NCBI RefSeq assembly: GCF_040892615.1
Contig: NZ_JBFRYC010000016.1
Coordinates: forward strand, 5,307-69,306
Source: Thioclava arctica
GTDB taxonomy: Bacteria; Pseudomonadota; Alphaproteobacteria; Rhodobacterales; Rhodobacteraceae
Length of the DNA stretch: 64,000 nucleotides
Direction: 5' to 3'
Within the stretch, counting starts at the first letter, position 1. The number at the start of each line of letters is the position of its first letter. The notes beneath the pieces are model-generated. The model was not told where the DNA came from. It searched no databases and was given only the letters and a program-made list of their open reading frames with translations. Made by a program: the position numbers and the translations under genes. Below are positions 17,855 to 26,958 of this stretch, piece after piece.

Positions 17855-19063
17855 TTATTGCATCAGGCCCGCTTCTTTGGCGGAGGTGATATAGGCCGCC
17901 TCGATGTCGGCCAGCGCGGTCTTGGCGTCCTTCTTGCCAAGGAGATAATCGGCAAGCCCATTCCCCAGTGCCGTCTGGAGAAGTCCCATCTCGGTGCTGG
18001 CAGGGAACGGCGCGGCGCCTCCATTTGCGCTTGCGATCGCACCTTCGGCGGTCGGGCCGGGCTGGAAGCCTTTGATCAGCCAAATCGCGTCGTCATTATG
18101 CGCCTTGACCATCTCCGGGCTCATGCCAGCCATCGCGACGCGGAAAGCAGCATCCGCTTGCTCATCGGAGATGTTCTTTGCAACGACGATGCCATCCCAC
18201 CAGAGGGTCGTCATCGGCCTGACCGAGCCCATCGGAGCCGAAGCCATCTTCACCTTGCCAACGACCTGGCTTTCCTTCGGATCGTCCATCGCCCCGGCGC
18301 GCGACCCCCAGAGATTGGCCATTGCAATCTTGCCCTGCTGGAACTGCTGCTGGACGACAGTGCTATCCGATGTCAGGAATTCGGGGTTCATATACTTGGT
18401 CTCGGCCTTCATCAACTCGAGCACCTTGACGCCGGTCGCATTGTTGATCGCGGGCGTGTTGCCCGGACCAAAAAAGGTGCCACCCTCGCCGAGGTAATCG
18501 TTGACGAACTCCATCGACAGGTTCCAGCCGGTCTGAAACGTTCCGCCAATCGGATATTGCATGATCCCGGCTGCGCGGATCTTCTCGGCCGCCGCGAGCA
18601 CATCGTCATAGGTCTTGGGCGCAGACAGACCGAGCTGATCGAAGACGTCCTTGCGATACATCAGATGCTGCGCGTTGACCTGAAATGCGACGGCCATGAT
18701 CTTGCCGTTGATGCGGATCAGCTGGTTCTCGTTCAGGCCTTTGCCGTATTTCGCAACGAGATCGTCTAGCGGCCGGATCGTGCCTTCATTGATCAGCGGC
18801 ACAATCGTCGAATTCGCAACTCCGCCAAGCTGATATAGCGCCGGGTTAGCGGCAAAGGCGGCGGGTTGCTTCGTCTTGAATTCTTGGTCGAGCTCTGCGG
18901 TGAAATTGCCACATTCGCCCATTGCTCCGGCGACGTCTTTCCAGGCCTCGAAGCCCGCTGCCAGCAGCTTCACCGGAACGGTATTCTTGAACGAGCACTC
19001 CGCCCAGGCTCCAGATGCCATAACGGACATGGCGCCCGCGAGGATCAGCTTCTTTCCGAACAT
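17855..19063 (-). CDS. Carbohydrate ABC transporter substrate-binding protein
   Basis: Periplasmic sugar-binding protein (family 1) of 402 residues. The signal peptide is residues 1-21 with cleavage after GAWA. The mature start ECSFKNTVPVKLLAAGFEAW is typical of the alphaproteobacterial subgroup, and QLGLSAPKTYDDVLAAAEKI is the usual family-1 stretch. It is flanked by the ATPase gene upstream (49-base gap) and the permeases downstream. The ligand is probably a sugar or polyol. Confidence 0.9.
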   Translation of the reverse strand: MFGKKLILAGAMSVMASGAWAECSFKNTVPVKLLAAGFEAWKDVAGAMGECGNFTAELDQEFKTKQPAAFAANPALYQLGGVANSTIVPLINEGTIRPLDDLVAKYGKGLNENQLIRINGKIMAVAFQVNAQHLMYRKDVFDQLGLSAPKTYDDVLAAAEKIRAAGIMQYPIGGTFQTGWNLSMEFVNDYLGEGGTFFGPGNTPAINNATGVKVLELMKAETKYMNPEFLTSDSTVVQQQFQQGKIAMANLWGSRAGAMDDPKESQVVGKVKMASAPMGSVRPMTTLWWDGIVVAKNISDEQADAAFRVAMAGMSPEMVKAHNDDAIWLIKGFQPGPTAEGAIASANGGAAPFPASTEMGLLQTALGNGLADYLLGKKDAKTALADIEAAYITSAKEAGLMQ

Positions 19064-19112
19064 TGCCTTGTCTCCCTGTGTGATTTATTTTCGGCTTTTA
19101 TTCTTGGTTTAC

Positions 19113-20168
19113 TCAGCGCCCGGTCTCGATCCGCGCGCCTGTGGTCTTGTCGAAGATGTGGCAGATGGCGGCGGGCACCGAGAGGCTGACCGGGTCGCCG
19201 ATCTCGGCGCGGTAGTCCTTAGCAGCCTTCACGCTGACCATGCCCCCCCCCGCGCGCACGGCGATCATCGTTGAGTCGCCCAGCAGCTCCATCGTGTAGA
19301 CGGGAGCCGAGATTTCACCAGCACTTGAAGCAACGGCGGCGTCTTCAGCCCGAAAGCCCACAATCACAGGTCCATCCGGCATCGAAAGCCCTTCGATCCG
19401 CACGTTTTTCGCTTCGAAAACGCCGCCACGGATTTCACCTTCCACCAGGTTCATTGCCGGTGAACCGATGAAGCCGGCAACGAACGTATTGGACGGGCGA
19501 TCATAGATCTCGGTGGGCGAACCGACCTGCTGGATCTTGCCGCGGTTCATCACCACGACGCGATCCGCGAGAGTCATCGCTTCGATCTGGTCGTGGGTGA
19601 CGTAGATGGTCGTCGCCTGAAGCTCGTGGCTGAGGTTCTTGATCTGGGCCCGAGTCGAGACACGCAGCTTGGCATCGAGGTTCGAAAGCGGCTCATCCAT
19701 CAAGAAAACGGACGGCTTGCGCACGATAGCGCGCGCGAGGGCGACGCGCTGACGTTGGCCTCCCGAAAGTTCGGAGGGCTTGCGATGCATGAAATCCGAC
19801 AGCTCGACCATTTCAGCGGCGCGCTTGACGCGTTCGTCATGGGTTGAGGGAACCGCCTTCCGCACTTTCAGGGGAAATCGGATGTTCTCGTAGACGGTCA
19901 TGTTGGGATACAGGCCGTAGGATTGGAACACCATCGCCACGTCGCGATCCTTGGGATCGAGGTCGTTCACCAAACGATCGCCAATTCTGATCTCGCCCTC
20001 GCTCACATCCTCGAGCCCTGCGATCATCCGCATAGTAGTGGTTTTGCCACATCCCGACGGTCCGAGCAGAACCAGGAATTCGCGATCTGCAATCTTCAGG
20101 TCGACACTGTGGACACCGACGAAGGTTCCCCAGCGCTTGCACACATTACGCAGTTCGATCTCGGCCAT
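19113..20168 (-). CDS. Sugar ABC transporter ATP-binding protein (MalK/UgpC-like)
   Basis: ATPase of 351 residues. Walker A is GPSGCGKTT, the signature is ELSGGQRQRVALARAI, Walker B is FLMDEPLSNLDAKLR, and the switch His is in IYVTHDQIEAM. TOBE/MalK-type regulatory domains follow residue 240 (VGFRAEDAAV). The open frame runs far upstream across the promoter region, but the ATG at 20168 (MAEIELRNVCKRWG) gives the family N-terminus. It is the first gene of the twelve-gene minus-strand operon, directly downstream of the two LacI-type operators. Confidence 0.92.
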   Translation of the reverse strand: MAEIELRNVCKRWGTFVGVHSVDLKIADREFLVLLGPSGCGKTTTMRMIAGLEDVSEGEIRIGDRLVNDLDPKDRDVAMVFQSYGLYPNMTVYENIRFPLKVRKAVPSTHDERVKRAAEMVELSDFMHRKPSELSGGQRQRVALARAIVRKPSVFLMDEPLSNLDAKLRVSTRAQIKNLSHELQATTIYVTHDQIEAMTLADRVVVMNRGKIQQVGSPTEIYDRPSNTFVAGFIGSPAMNLVEGEIRGGVFEAKNVRIEGLSMPDGPVIVGFRAEDAAVASSAGEISAPVYTMELLGDSTMIAVRAGGGMVSVKAAKDYRAEIGDPVSLSVPAAICHIFDKTTGARIETGR

Positions 20169-20199
20169 CGTGTCATCCCTGTCAGCCGCTGGTGCGGTA

Positions 20200-20219
20200 T
20201 TTTGCATACGTTTGCAAAA
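20200..20219. promoter_or_regulatory. LacI-type operator, site 1
   Basis: TTTTGCATACGTTTGCAAAA is a near-perfect palindrome centred on CG and matches the general LacI/GalR pattern TTTGCAAACGTTTGCAAA. It lies 32 bases upstream of the MalK-like start. Its reverse complement matches 19 of 20 bases of site 2. Confidence 0.8.
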
Positions 20220-20255
20220 ACAGTAGACTCGCCTCGCACCACGTGGCAAGATTTT

Positions 20256-20275
20256 TTTTGCAAACGTATGCAAAT
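20256..20275. promoter_or_regulatory. LacI-type operator, site 2
   Basis: TTTTGCAAACGTATGCAAAT, the inverted copy of site 1, 56 bases away centre to centre. It lies between the divergent ATPase operon and the SnoaL-like gene at 20403. The pair could allow looping by a tetrameric or dimer-of-dimers repressor encoded at 11343-12365. Confidence 0.8.
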
Positions 20276-20402
20276 ATCCGTTAGGCGGTTGATAAAATAC
20301 GAAAAAGCAACCGTCTACCCCACTCTTTCGAGACCTGAGAAGCCGTTTCGAGCACCAAAGCCCGAGTCGTTTTCTTTTCTCACTCAAGCCCGAGGCTAAC
20401 AG

Positions 20403-21410
20403 ATGACTGACATCCAATCCGCCAAGCAGGTCGTTCTCGACCATTACGCAGAGATCGCCGCTGCAACCCCTGCCACGATTGCCGAGGCCCTGGGTCGCAG
20501 AACACATCCCGACTGGCTCTGGCGCGGGATGCACCCTCTCCACGAACAAACCGGCGCAGGCGCAGTGGCAGAGGCGTTCTGGGGGCCCTTCCTGACCTCC
20601 ATGACACGTGTGCAGCGCCGACAGGACGTTTTCATGGCCGGTCCGAACCAGATCGACGGCTTCCGGTCGACCTGGGTCGTTTCGATGGGACATCTGATGG
20701 CGCTTTTCGACCGGGCATTTCTTGGGATCCGCCCAACCGGCAAGATCGCCATGTTGCGCTATGCGGAGTTCAACAAGGTCGAAGATGGTCAGATCGTCGA
20801 GACGGCACTGTTCTTCGACCTGATTCACTTGATGCATCAAGCGGGCCTGCGCCCCCTGCCTCCTCAAACCGGTGCGCATCTGGTGCAGCCAGGTCCCGCA
20901 ACCCATGACGGGCTTCTGTTCGACGGGCAAGACCCGGCGATGGGAGAGAAGACGCTTGCGCTCATCAACCGCATGATCGGCGACATCAATGATCACCAGC
21001 AATACAAGGGTCCGGCGGACGAGCTCGCGGCGTGTTGGCACGACGATATGATCTGGTGGGGCCCTGACGGGATCGGTGCCACCTATACGATCCCACGCTA
21101 TATCGAGCAGCACCAGAAGCCGTTCCGAGCTCAGATCACAGATCGCAATTTCAACGGGCACCTCTGCCGTCTCGCGGAGGGGAATTTTGGCGGTTTCTTC
21201 GGCTGGCCCAATCTGACGCTTACACCCACCGGCGGCTACATGGGCCTCACCGCGAACGGGAAAACCACGGCCGACATGCGAGTGGTGGACATATATCGGC
21301 GAGAGGGCGACAAGCTCGCAGAGAACTGGATCTTCATCGACATGCTACATTTCCTGAACATGCAAGGGCTCGACGTGCTGGGTCGAATGGCGAGCCTGAC
21401 ACCGGAGTAA
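20403..21410 (+). CDS. SnoaL/NTF2-like double-domain protein 3
   Basis: Protein of 335 residues. The first half has LWRGMHPLHEQTGAGAVAEA and the second has CWHDDMIWWGPDGIGATYTI. Both match the SnoaL-like pattern of an aromatic-rich pocket preceded by a helix-turn-helix hairpin. Resemblance to the 13129-14181 product is clearest in the second half. GAGG lies seven bases before the ATG. It is transcribed divergently from the sugar-ABC operon across the shared operator region, so both units are probably induced together. Confidence 0.72.
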   Translation: MTDIQSAKQVVLDHYAEIAAATPATIAEALGRRTHPDWLWRGMHPLHEQTGAGAVAEAFWGPFLTSMTRVQRRQDVFMAGPNQIDGFRSTWVVSMGHLMALFDRAFLGIRPTGKIAMLRYAEFNKVEDGQIVETALFFDLIHLMHQAGLRPLPPQTGAHLVQPGPATHDGLLFDGQDPAMGEKTLALINRMIGDINDHQQYKGPADELAACWHDDMIWWGPDGIGATYTIPRYIEQHQKPFRAQITDRNFNGHLCRLAEGNFGGFFGWPNLTLTPTGGYMGLTANGKTTADMRVVDIYRREGDKLAENWIFIDMLHFLNMQGLDVLGRMASLTPE

Positions 21411-21446
21411 TCCGGCGCGTCCGGCGGCCCGCCAAGCTCGGAAATG

Positions 21447-21770
21447 TTACGTCAGCACTGTAACCCAGTGGCGCAGCTTGACCGTGTCTTGCGCGGCCAG
21501 CCAATGCGTGAGCGCGTGCAGATCGCCCTCGCCCTGATCCTCAACGCGCAGCGAAATCACGCCGCCGGCCGTGCAGCGCAGCAGATTGAGCTTCAACCCG
21601 GCGCCGCGCAAACCGGTCGCGCAGATCGCAACACCCTGCAACGGATCATCAGCCTCGAAATCCAGTTCATAGAGGAAACGCGCCCCCGGAAACGCACGCC
21701 GTGTCTCGTTAATCTGTGCTGCGGGCACAGGGGCATGGTGTAGACACGTATCTTGCAGGGCAATGCCCAT
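21447..21770 (-). CDS. Small conserved-looking protein of unknown function
   Basis: I do not recognise this 107-residue protein. It has no signal peptide or membrane segment. The pattern (FLYELDFEADDPLQGVAICA followed by a Gly-rich loop and ISLRVED) has the alternating strands of a small ligand-binding fold such as ACT, but this is only an impression. A very strong ribosome-binding site (AAGGAGGTCGCG before the ATG) supports it as a real gene. It ends 36 bases after the converging SnoaL-like gene. Confidence 0.55.
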   Translation of the reverse strand: MGIALQDTCLHHAPVPAAQINETRRAFPGARFLYELDFEADDPLQGVAICATGLRGAGLKLNLLRCTAGGVISLRVEDQGEGDLHALTHWLAAQDTVKLRHWVTVLT

Positions 21771-21948
21771 CGCGACCTCCTTTCGCGCCTCGGCGCGGAT
21801 AGTTGGAAGAAAACGCGATGGTTTTCTTCGCTTTAGCTGTATTTATTTCGCGCCCGCAAGCTGATGCTCAAATCGGCGCGTTACTGATCCCAGTAAATAC
21901 ACCGCCCGAGCGACAAAGAAAAGAGCACGTTTTCATGAGGTCCGCGGG

Positions 21949-21978
21949 CTAGGTGTTTAGTCCCAGTGTGTGATGGAC
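21949..21978 (-). mobile_element. IS481-type transposase 3' tip remnant
   Basis: The minus strand reads VHHTLGLNT followed by a stop, closely matching the end (IHQMLGLNT, stop) of the longer IS481-type fragment at 40936-41147. Only the last few codons survive. The rest of the 21771-22178 gap is AT-richer and otherwise unassigned. Confidence 0.5.
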
Positions 21979-22178
21979 ACTCCCCGAATGGATACACAGC
22001 GCCCTTTATTGACACAATTACCAGCCGTTGAGACAGCGTTAACGGCTTCCTCCGAGTTGCTGGATTGGTGGAACAGTTCGGTAGACGAAATAAAGGCGTT
22101 GGTCCGCAACGCTGGCTAACCCTATCCGCAAGTAGTTCTCACGCGAGGCCCGGTTGCATCATTAACGCCCTTAAAACC

Positions 22179-23591
22179 TCAGATTTGCGCGATCGTGACC
22201 GGGACAGAGCGAGCTTCAATTTCGCGAGCGGCGTCGAATAACACGTCTTCTCGGAACCGCGATGCCACCATCTGTATCCCAAGCGGAGCGCCATCCGGGG
22301 TTTCTCCACTAGCAAGCGCCAAGGCAGGTAATCCGGTGACGGGTAGCCCGACCATAGACATCTGCGCGCGCCAGACACGGCGATAATCCTCGTCGGTGCC
22401 CAGATCAAGATCATCGGGGAAAGGAAGCTCCGCACTGGGTGGCAGCAAAACAATCGGATATTGCTGTAAAAACACGTTCCAGGCGCGCGTGATTTCGGCA
22501 CGGCGGATCAGGGCCAGAGGGATGGCATCAGGTGCGAGAGAACGCACGAAGTCTCCTTGTCCCTCAAGCGCGCGCAACGCACCCGGATCGCCCTCTGCCT
22601 GTGCGGCGGCATATTTTCCTGAATAATCATGTCCGAGCCAAAGAGTGATCTGAAGTTGCGCCGCCTCAGCAATCGGCGGCAGGGTTTCCACCTCATCGAC
22701 GACCCAACCGGCGGCGCGCAGCTTTTCGGCAGCTTCAAGCAAGACACCCTCAAGCGCCGGATCGGTATCCATCCCGTCCGGGCGCAGGCAAAGTGCTGCG
22801 CGCCGATCAACTGGCGGGCCGATCAACGGCGCGGGCACCGACCAGATGTCACGCGGATCAGGTTTCGCCATGGCGGTGAAACCCAACCACAGATCTGCGA
22901 CCGAGCGGGCTAGCGGGCCCGAGGCCGCCATGATCTGGCCACCAATGTCGCGTTCGGCACCACTTTCATTATGCGCGGCAATGCGCCCGAAGCTGGGTCG
23001 CAGCCCATGCACGCCACAGGCATAAGCCGGGTAGCGCACAGAGCCCGCAATGTCAGTTCCGTGAGCGATCGCGCCAATCCCGGCCGCGACTGCGGCCCCT
23101 GCCCCACCTGAAGATCCGCCGGGTGTTATATCTTTGCGGCGTGGATTGTAGGTGTGACCGTGTAGCTGGTTATTGGTAAACCAGCGATAGCTGAAAGCCG
23201 GAGTGTTTGTCCTGCCAAGGCTCACTGCTCCCGCGCCCAGCAGGTTCTCGACAACGGGGCTACTAACAGTTGCAATCAGATTTTTCTGTGACCGAAGCCC
23301 GTTTGTCGTCGCATAGCCACGCTGGTCGACAATCACCTTGATCGTCACCGGCACCCCGGCCAATGGCCCCGGATCCACGCCACGCGCGATCCGATCATCA
23401 ATCGCATCGGCGGCGGCGAGCGTCTCGTCGGGCCGACATTCAACGACCGCGTTGATCATCGGATTGACTGCTTCAAGCCGGTCGAGCCCCGCTTGCGCCA
23501 CTTCGCGTGCGCTGATTTTGCGCGCGCGCACAAGCGCTGCGATTTGCGTCGCGCCAAGCGCCCAAAGCGGGGTGTCTGCTAGATCGGTCAT
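22179..23591 (-). CDS. Amidase-signature hydrolase
   Basis: Amidase-signature family enzyme of 470 residues. The catalytic region TPGGSSGGAGAAVAAGIGAI carries the cis-Ser/nucleophile Ser loop. GTDIAGSVRYPAYACGVHGL follows, and the catalytic Lys is in VTIKVIVDQRG near residue 85. The ATG at 23591 has AGGAGT eight bases upstream; the earlier in-frame Met is unlikely. It is the last gene of a Liv-type ABC transporter plus GntR locus on the same strand. It probably hydrolyses an imported amide, carbamate or amino-acid amide. The substrate is not determinable here. Confidence 0.88.
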   Translation of the reverse strand: MTDLADTPLWALGATQIAALVRARKISAREVAQAGLDRLEAVNPMINAVVECRPDETLAAADAIDDRIARGVDPGPLAGVPVTIKVIVDQRGYATTNGLRSQKNLIATVSSPVVENLLGAGAVSLGRTNTPAFSYRWFTNNQLHGHTYNPRRKDITPGGSSGGAGAAVAAGIGAIAHGTDIAGSVRYPAYACGVHGLRPSFGRIAAHNESGAERDIGGQIMAASGPLARSVADLWLGFTAMAKPDPRDIWSVPAPLIGPPVDRRAALCLRPDGMDTDPALEGVLLEAAEKLRAAGWVVDEVETLPPIAEAAQLQITLWLGHDYSGKYAAAQAEGDPGALRALEGQGDFVRSLAPDAIPLALIRRAEITRAWNVFLQQYPIVLLPPSAELPFPDDLDLGTDEDYRRVWRAQMSMVGLPVTGLPALALASGETPDGAPLGIQMVASRFREDVLFDAAREIEARSVPVTIAQI

Positions 23592-23679
23592 ACAAAGAAC
23601 TCCTGTATTATCAATATTCAACAGTCGAACACGTCGAAACGCGTTCTTGCCGTAAGAGCGGCTTGGCTAAATTTGACGC

Positions 23680-24495
23680 TTAACGCGTCAAGATCCTATC
23701 CATGTGAAAAGAAGCATCGAGCTTGCGCATGAAACGCGATGCGCAATCCATATGCTCGCTCATGATTGCTGCCGCTGCATCGGCATCGCGCGCGCGAAAT
23801 GCCGCCAGCAAATCGCGATGAGCATCGACGTTGTGCGCGCCGAAATGATCGTGCTCGACCATCGCTTCGGAACGATAGCTCACAAGATCGCGCAACATTG
23901 AATTCAGGAAACGGCACATGAAAATCAGCATCACGTTGTCTGAGGCCTCGCACAAAATGTCGTGGAACTCGGTCTCTGCGGTGCGAACCCGCTCTCGATC
24001 CTGCGCTTGATTGGCCGCATCGCAAAGCGCGATATTCTGCGCAAGCCGGGTCAGGTGCTCTTCGGTCAACCGCCCTGTCACGTTGCGCGCCAAAACAACT
24101 TCGAGCGTTTGGCGCAACTCGTAAACCTGTGCGAAATCGAGCTTTTGAAAATGCAAGTAGCGGCGCAGCTGCTGAGTAACAATATCGATCGACGCGGCCT
24201 GAACCTCGGGCCCACCATTGGGCCCCGAAACCATGCGCAAAAGCCCCTCGACCTCGAGCGCTTTGAGCGCCTCGCGGATCGTCCCTTTGGAGCAACCGTA
24301 ATATTCCATGAGGCTGCGCTCGTTGGGAAGGCGGTCGCCCGGGTGCAACCCCTCGCGCGAGATCCGGCGGCGAATTTCCTCGGTGATTTGGTCGGACAGC
24401 TTGATCCGGGTCAGACGCCCGGCCGGGCGCGACGGTGTATCCTTGCCTATTCGCGCCATCTCGCGCGGTCCGTCTTTGTTGGTATGATCCGACAC
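23680..24495 (-). CDS. GntR/FadR-family transcriptional regulator
   Basis: Regulator of 271 residues. The winged HTH is at residues 30-100 (LSDQITEEIRRRISREGL, then YYGCSKGTIREALKALEVEG). The FadR-type C-terminal all-helical domain (FCD) has the ERVRTAETEFHDILCEAS pattern and the metal-binding His of MVEHDHFGAHNVDAHRDLL. The apparent start is GTG at 24495, with an alternative ATG at 24459. It lies between the LivF and amidase genes and likely controls this transporter-amidase operon. Confidence 0.88.
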   Translation of the reverse strand: MSDHTNKDGPREMARIGKDTPSRPAGRLTRIKLSDQITEEIRRRISREGLHPGDRLPNERSLMEYYGCSKGTIREALKALEVEGLLRMVSGPNGGPEVQAASIDIVTQQLRRYLHFQKLDFAQVYELRQTLEVVLARNVTGRLTEEHLTRLAQNIALCDAANQAQDRERVRTAETEFHDILCEASDNVMLIFMCRFLNSMLRDLVSYRSEAMVEHDHFGAHNVDAHRDLLAAFRARDADAAAAIMSEHMDCASRFMRKLDASFHMDRILTR

Positions 24496-24522
24496 TCTTC
24501 ATCCTTAATTGGTTCGGCGCGC

Positions 24523-25227
24523 TTAGGCGCTCACCCCTAGATAGCGATCAATCGTTGCGGGATCACGGGCAAATCCGGCCGCATCCGCGACATGCACGAT
24601 GCGGCCCATTTCTAAGATGTAATGACGGTCGGCCAGCGCCCGGCACACGGCAAGGTTCTGCTCGACCAGCAAGATCGGCACGCCTGCATCGCGTATCAGG
24701 CGGATCTGGTCCACGATCTCTTCGACGATGATCGGCGCGAGCCCCTCGACCGGTTCGTCCAGCATCAACACCTTCGGCCCCCCTAGAAGCGCGCGTGCAA
24801 TGGAGAGCATCTGTTGCTCACCGCCAGAGAGCTTTCCTCCTCCATTGCGCCTGCGCTCTTCAAGGCGCGGGAATATCCGGTAGATGTCGGACATTGCCCA
24901 AGGCGAGCCACGCCGCACCGCAATGCGCAGGTTCTCCTCGACGGTGAGTAGCTGGAAGATACCGCGATCCTCAGGCACCAATGACAGCCCCGCCGAGGCA
25001 ATACGATGTGCAGGTTGGCCCGTCACATCGCGTCCGGACAACTCGACCCGACCCGAACGCGGCGTCAGGGCTCCGACTGCGGATTTGAGCGTCGTGCTTT
25101 TCCCCGCGCCGTTGCGCCCAAGCAGCGTCACGATTTCGCCCTCGCCCAGTTCAAGTGACACTCCTTGCAGGATGTGGCTCTTGCCGTAATAGCTTTGCAG
25201 ATCAGTGATCCGAAGTGCCGCTGTCAT
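24523..25227 (-). CDS. Branched-chain-amino-acid-type ABC ATPase (LivF-like)
   Basis: ATPase of 234 residues. Walker A is GRNGAGKST, the signature is LSGGEQQMLSIARAL, Walker B is VLMLDEPVEGLAP. The last pattern (EGLAP) marks LivF rather than LivG. The ATG overlaps the LivG stop (ATGA). It energises the HAAT-family importer encoded by the four genes upstream. Confidence 0.92.
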   Translation of the reverse strand: MTAALRITDLQSYYGKSHILQGVSLELGEGEIVTLLGRNGAGKSTTLKSAVGALTPRSGRVELSGRDVTGQPAHRIASAGLSLVPEDRGIFQLLTVEENLRIAVRRGSPWAMSDIYRIFPRLEERRRNGGGKLSGGEQQMLSIARALLGGPKVLMLDEPVEGLAPIIVEEIVDQIRLIRDAGVPILLVEQNLAVCRALADRHYILEMGRIVHVADAAGFARDPATIDRYLGVSA

Positions 25228-25991
25228 GCGATATCTCCCGTGATCATATTGCCGAGATAGGCCCGCTTGACCTCAGGATCTTCACGCACCTGTGCAGGCG
25301 GTCCCTCAACGAGCTTGCGACCCAAACGCATCACCGTCACCGTGTCCGAGATGTTCATCACGATGCCCATATTATGCTCGATGAACAGCACCGTGTGATC
25401 CCCACCCAGATCGCGGATCAGTGTCTTCATACCGTCGATATCGTCGATCCCCATTCCAGAGGTCGGCTCGTCAAGAAGGATTACCCGCGGGCGGGCCGCG
25501 ATCGCCATGCCAACCTCAAGCCGGCGCTGCTGACCGTGTGACAACTCACCTGCGGGTCGCGTTGCTACGTTTTGTAAAGACAATCGCTCGATCACCGCAT
25601 CGGCCGTTTCTAGGATCTCGGTGCTCGCCTCAGCGCGGCGCCACGGGATCAGTGCTTGCCACGGCGTGCGCCCTTGGGCGGCGAGGCGCAGATTTTCGCG
25701 CAGGCTTAGCTCGGGAAACAGGCTCGTGACCTGAAACGAACGCGCAATTCCCAATCGGACTCGGTCGTCATCCGAGGCGCGGGTAATATCACGCCCCTCT
25801 AGCTCAATCCGGCCACTGTTGGCCGAAACGGTGCCCGTCAGCGCATGAAACAGCGTTGTCTTGCCCGCTCCGTTGGGACCGATCACCGAATGGACGGAAT
25901 TACGTTTAACGGCGAGGTCAACCTCACTGAGCGCATCGAACGAACCGTAACGCACACCCAGGCCCCGTGTTTGCAAAGCAATCTCAGACAT
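25224..25991 (-). CDS. Branched-chain-amino-acid-type ABC ATPase (LivG-like)
   Basis: ATPase of 255 residues. Walker A is GPNGAGKTT, the signature is LSHGQQRRLEVGMAI and Walker B is VILLDEPTSGMG, with the long insertion of LivG proteins between Walker A and signature. The signature has LSHGQ, the usual variant for this family. The ATG at 25991 lies inside the end of the LivM gene (8-base overlap) and is chosen over an earlier Met. Confidence 0.92.
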   Translation of the reverse strand: MSEIALQTRGLGVRYGSFDALSEVDLAVKRNSVHSVIGPNGAGKTTLFHALTGTVSANSGRIELEGRDITRASDDDRVRLGIARSFQVTSLFPELSLRENLRLAAQGRTPWQALIPWRRAEASTEILETADAVIERLSLQNVATRPAGELSHGQQRRLEVGMAIAARPRVILLDEPTSGMGIDDIDGMKTLIRDLGGDHTVLFIEHNMGIVMNISDTVTVMRLGRKLVEGPPAQVREDPEVKRAYLGNMITGDIA

Positions 25992-26955
25992 CGGGACCCT
26001 CCTTTTTCGAGGTGGCAAACCGCGCGATGGTGCCGTCCCAGAGCCGCTCGACCAGTCCCCAAAGACCGCGTTGGAAAAACAGCGCTACAGCGACCAGAAC
26101 AAGGCCCAACAACAGCAACCAACGTGGCCAGATAACCGAAAGCGTATCGGCAAGCACAAGATAAAAACCCGCACCCACCACCGAGCCGAAGAGGCTGGTA
26201 GAGCCGCCAATGATTGTCATCACGAGGATCATTTCGCTGGTGTGGTAGTTTATGCTCTCGAGCGGCGCGATGCCGATCAACATAGCATGTAACGCCCCGC
26301 CTAGCGCAGTGATCGCTCCCGAGATCGCAAAGGCCTCAATCTTGAACAGCCGCACGGGAAAGCCGATTGCAGCGGCGCGCCCCTCGTTCTCGCGGATTGC
26401 AAGCAAGGTCCGCCCAAAGGTTGAGCGCGTAACGACCAAAAGCAACGAAAAGATCACCAGAAAGAACAGCGCAACATAAGTGTAATAACTCCACGGACCA
26501 TCCAACGTATGGCCCATGAGCTGAGGACGCGGCACGCCAAGCAGCCCGTTATCGCCGCCTGTGATGTCGCTAAACGTATACGCGAGGAAATAGAACATCT
26601 GCGAAAATGCCAACGTCAGCATCACGAAATAAACGCCCTGACGGCGAATTGAGAACCACCCCACCGCCGTTGCGACGACGGCCCCCAACACCACTGCGCA
26701 GAGCATCACAAGCGGCACCGGCACCTGCCAGCGGGTCGTCAGAACGCCCGCCACATAGGTGCCCAATCCAAAGAATATGCCTTGGCCAAACGAGAGAAGC
26801 CCGGTGTAGCCCAGCAAGAGATTACAGGCTGCAACAACCATCGCATAAATCAGGATTTCTGTGGCGAGGATGCCCGAGCTGAGCACCAGCGGCAAGATCA
26901 CCACGGTCGCGAGCGCCAAGAATATCTGGACTTTAACTGTGTCGAGAACATGCAC
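25984..26955 (-). CDS. Branched-chain-amino-acid-type ABC permease (LivM-like)
   Basis: Integral membrane permease of 323 residues with about nine hydrophobic segments. Typical LivM stretches are GYTGLLSFGQGIFFGLGTYV and the coupling loop NEGRAAAIGFPVRLFKIEAF. The start is GTG at 26955, with GGGAGGAT eight bases upstream and three bases after the LivH stop. It works with LivH. Confidence 0.9.
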   Translation of the reverse strand: MHVLDTVKVQIFLALATVVILPLVLSSGILATEILIYAMVVAACNLLLGYTGLLSFGQGIFFGLGTYVAGVLTTRWQVPVPLVMLCAVVLGAVVATAVGWFSIRRQGVYFVMLTLAFSQMFYFLAYTFSDITGGDNGLLGVPRPQLMGHTLDGPWSYYTYVALFFLVIFSLLLVVTRSTFGRTLLAIRENEGRAAAIGFPVRLFKIEAFAISGAITALGGALHAMLIGIAPLESINYHTSEMILVMTIIGGSTSLFGSVVGAGFYLVLADTLSVIWPRWLLLLGLVLVAVALFFQRGLWGLVERLWDGTIARFATSKKEGPDV

Positions 26956-26958
26956 CGC

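Noticed and set aside
20169..21161. Upstream extension of the MalK-like frame to 682 codons
   Set aside because: The extension crosses the operators and the antisense of the SnoaL-like gene; the family N-terminus starts at 20168.
21988..22119. Frame of 43 residues starting MDTQRPLLTQLPAVETALTA
   Set aside because: No ribosome-binding site, lies next to an IS remnant and has no recognisable relatives; kept out of the gene list.
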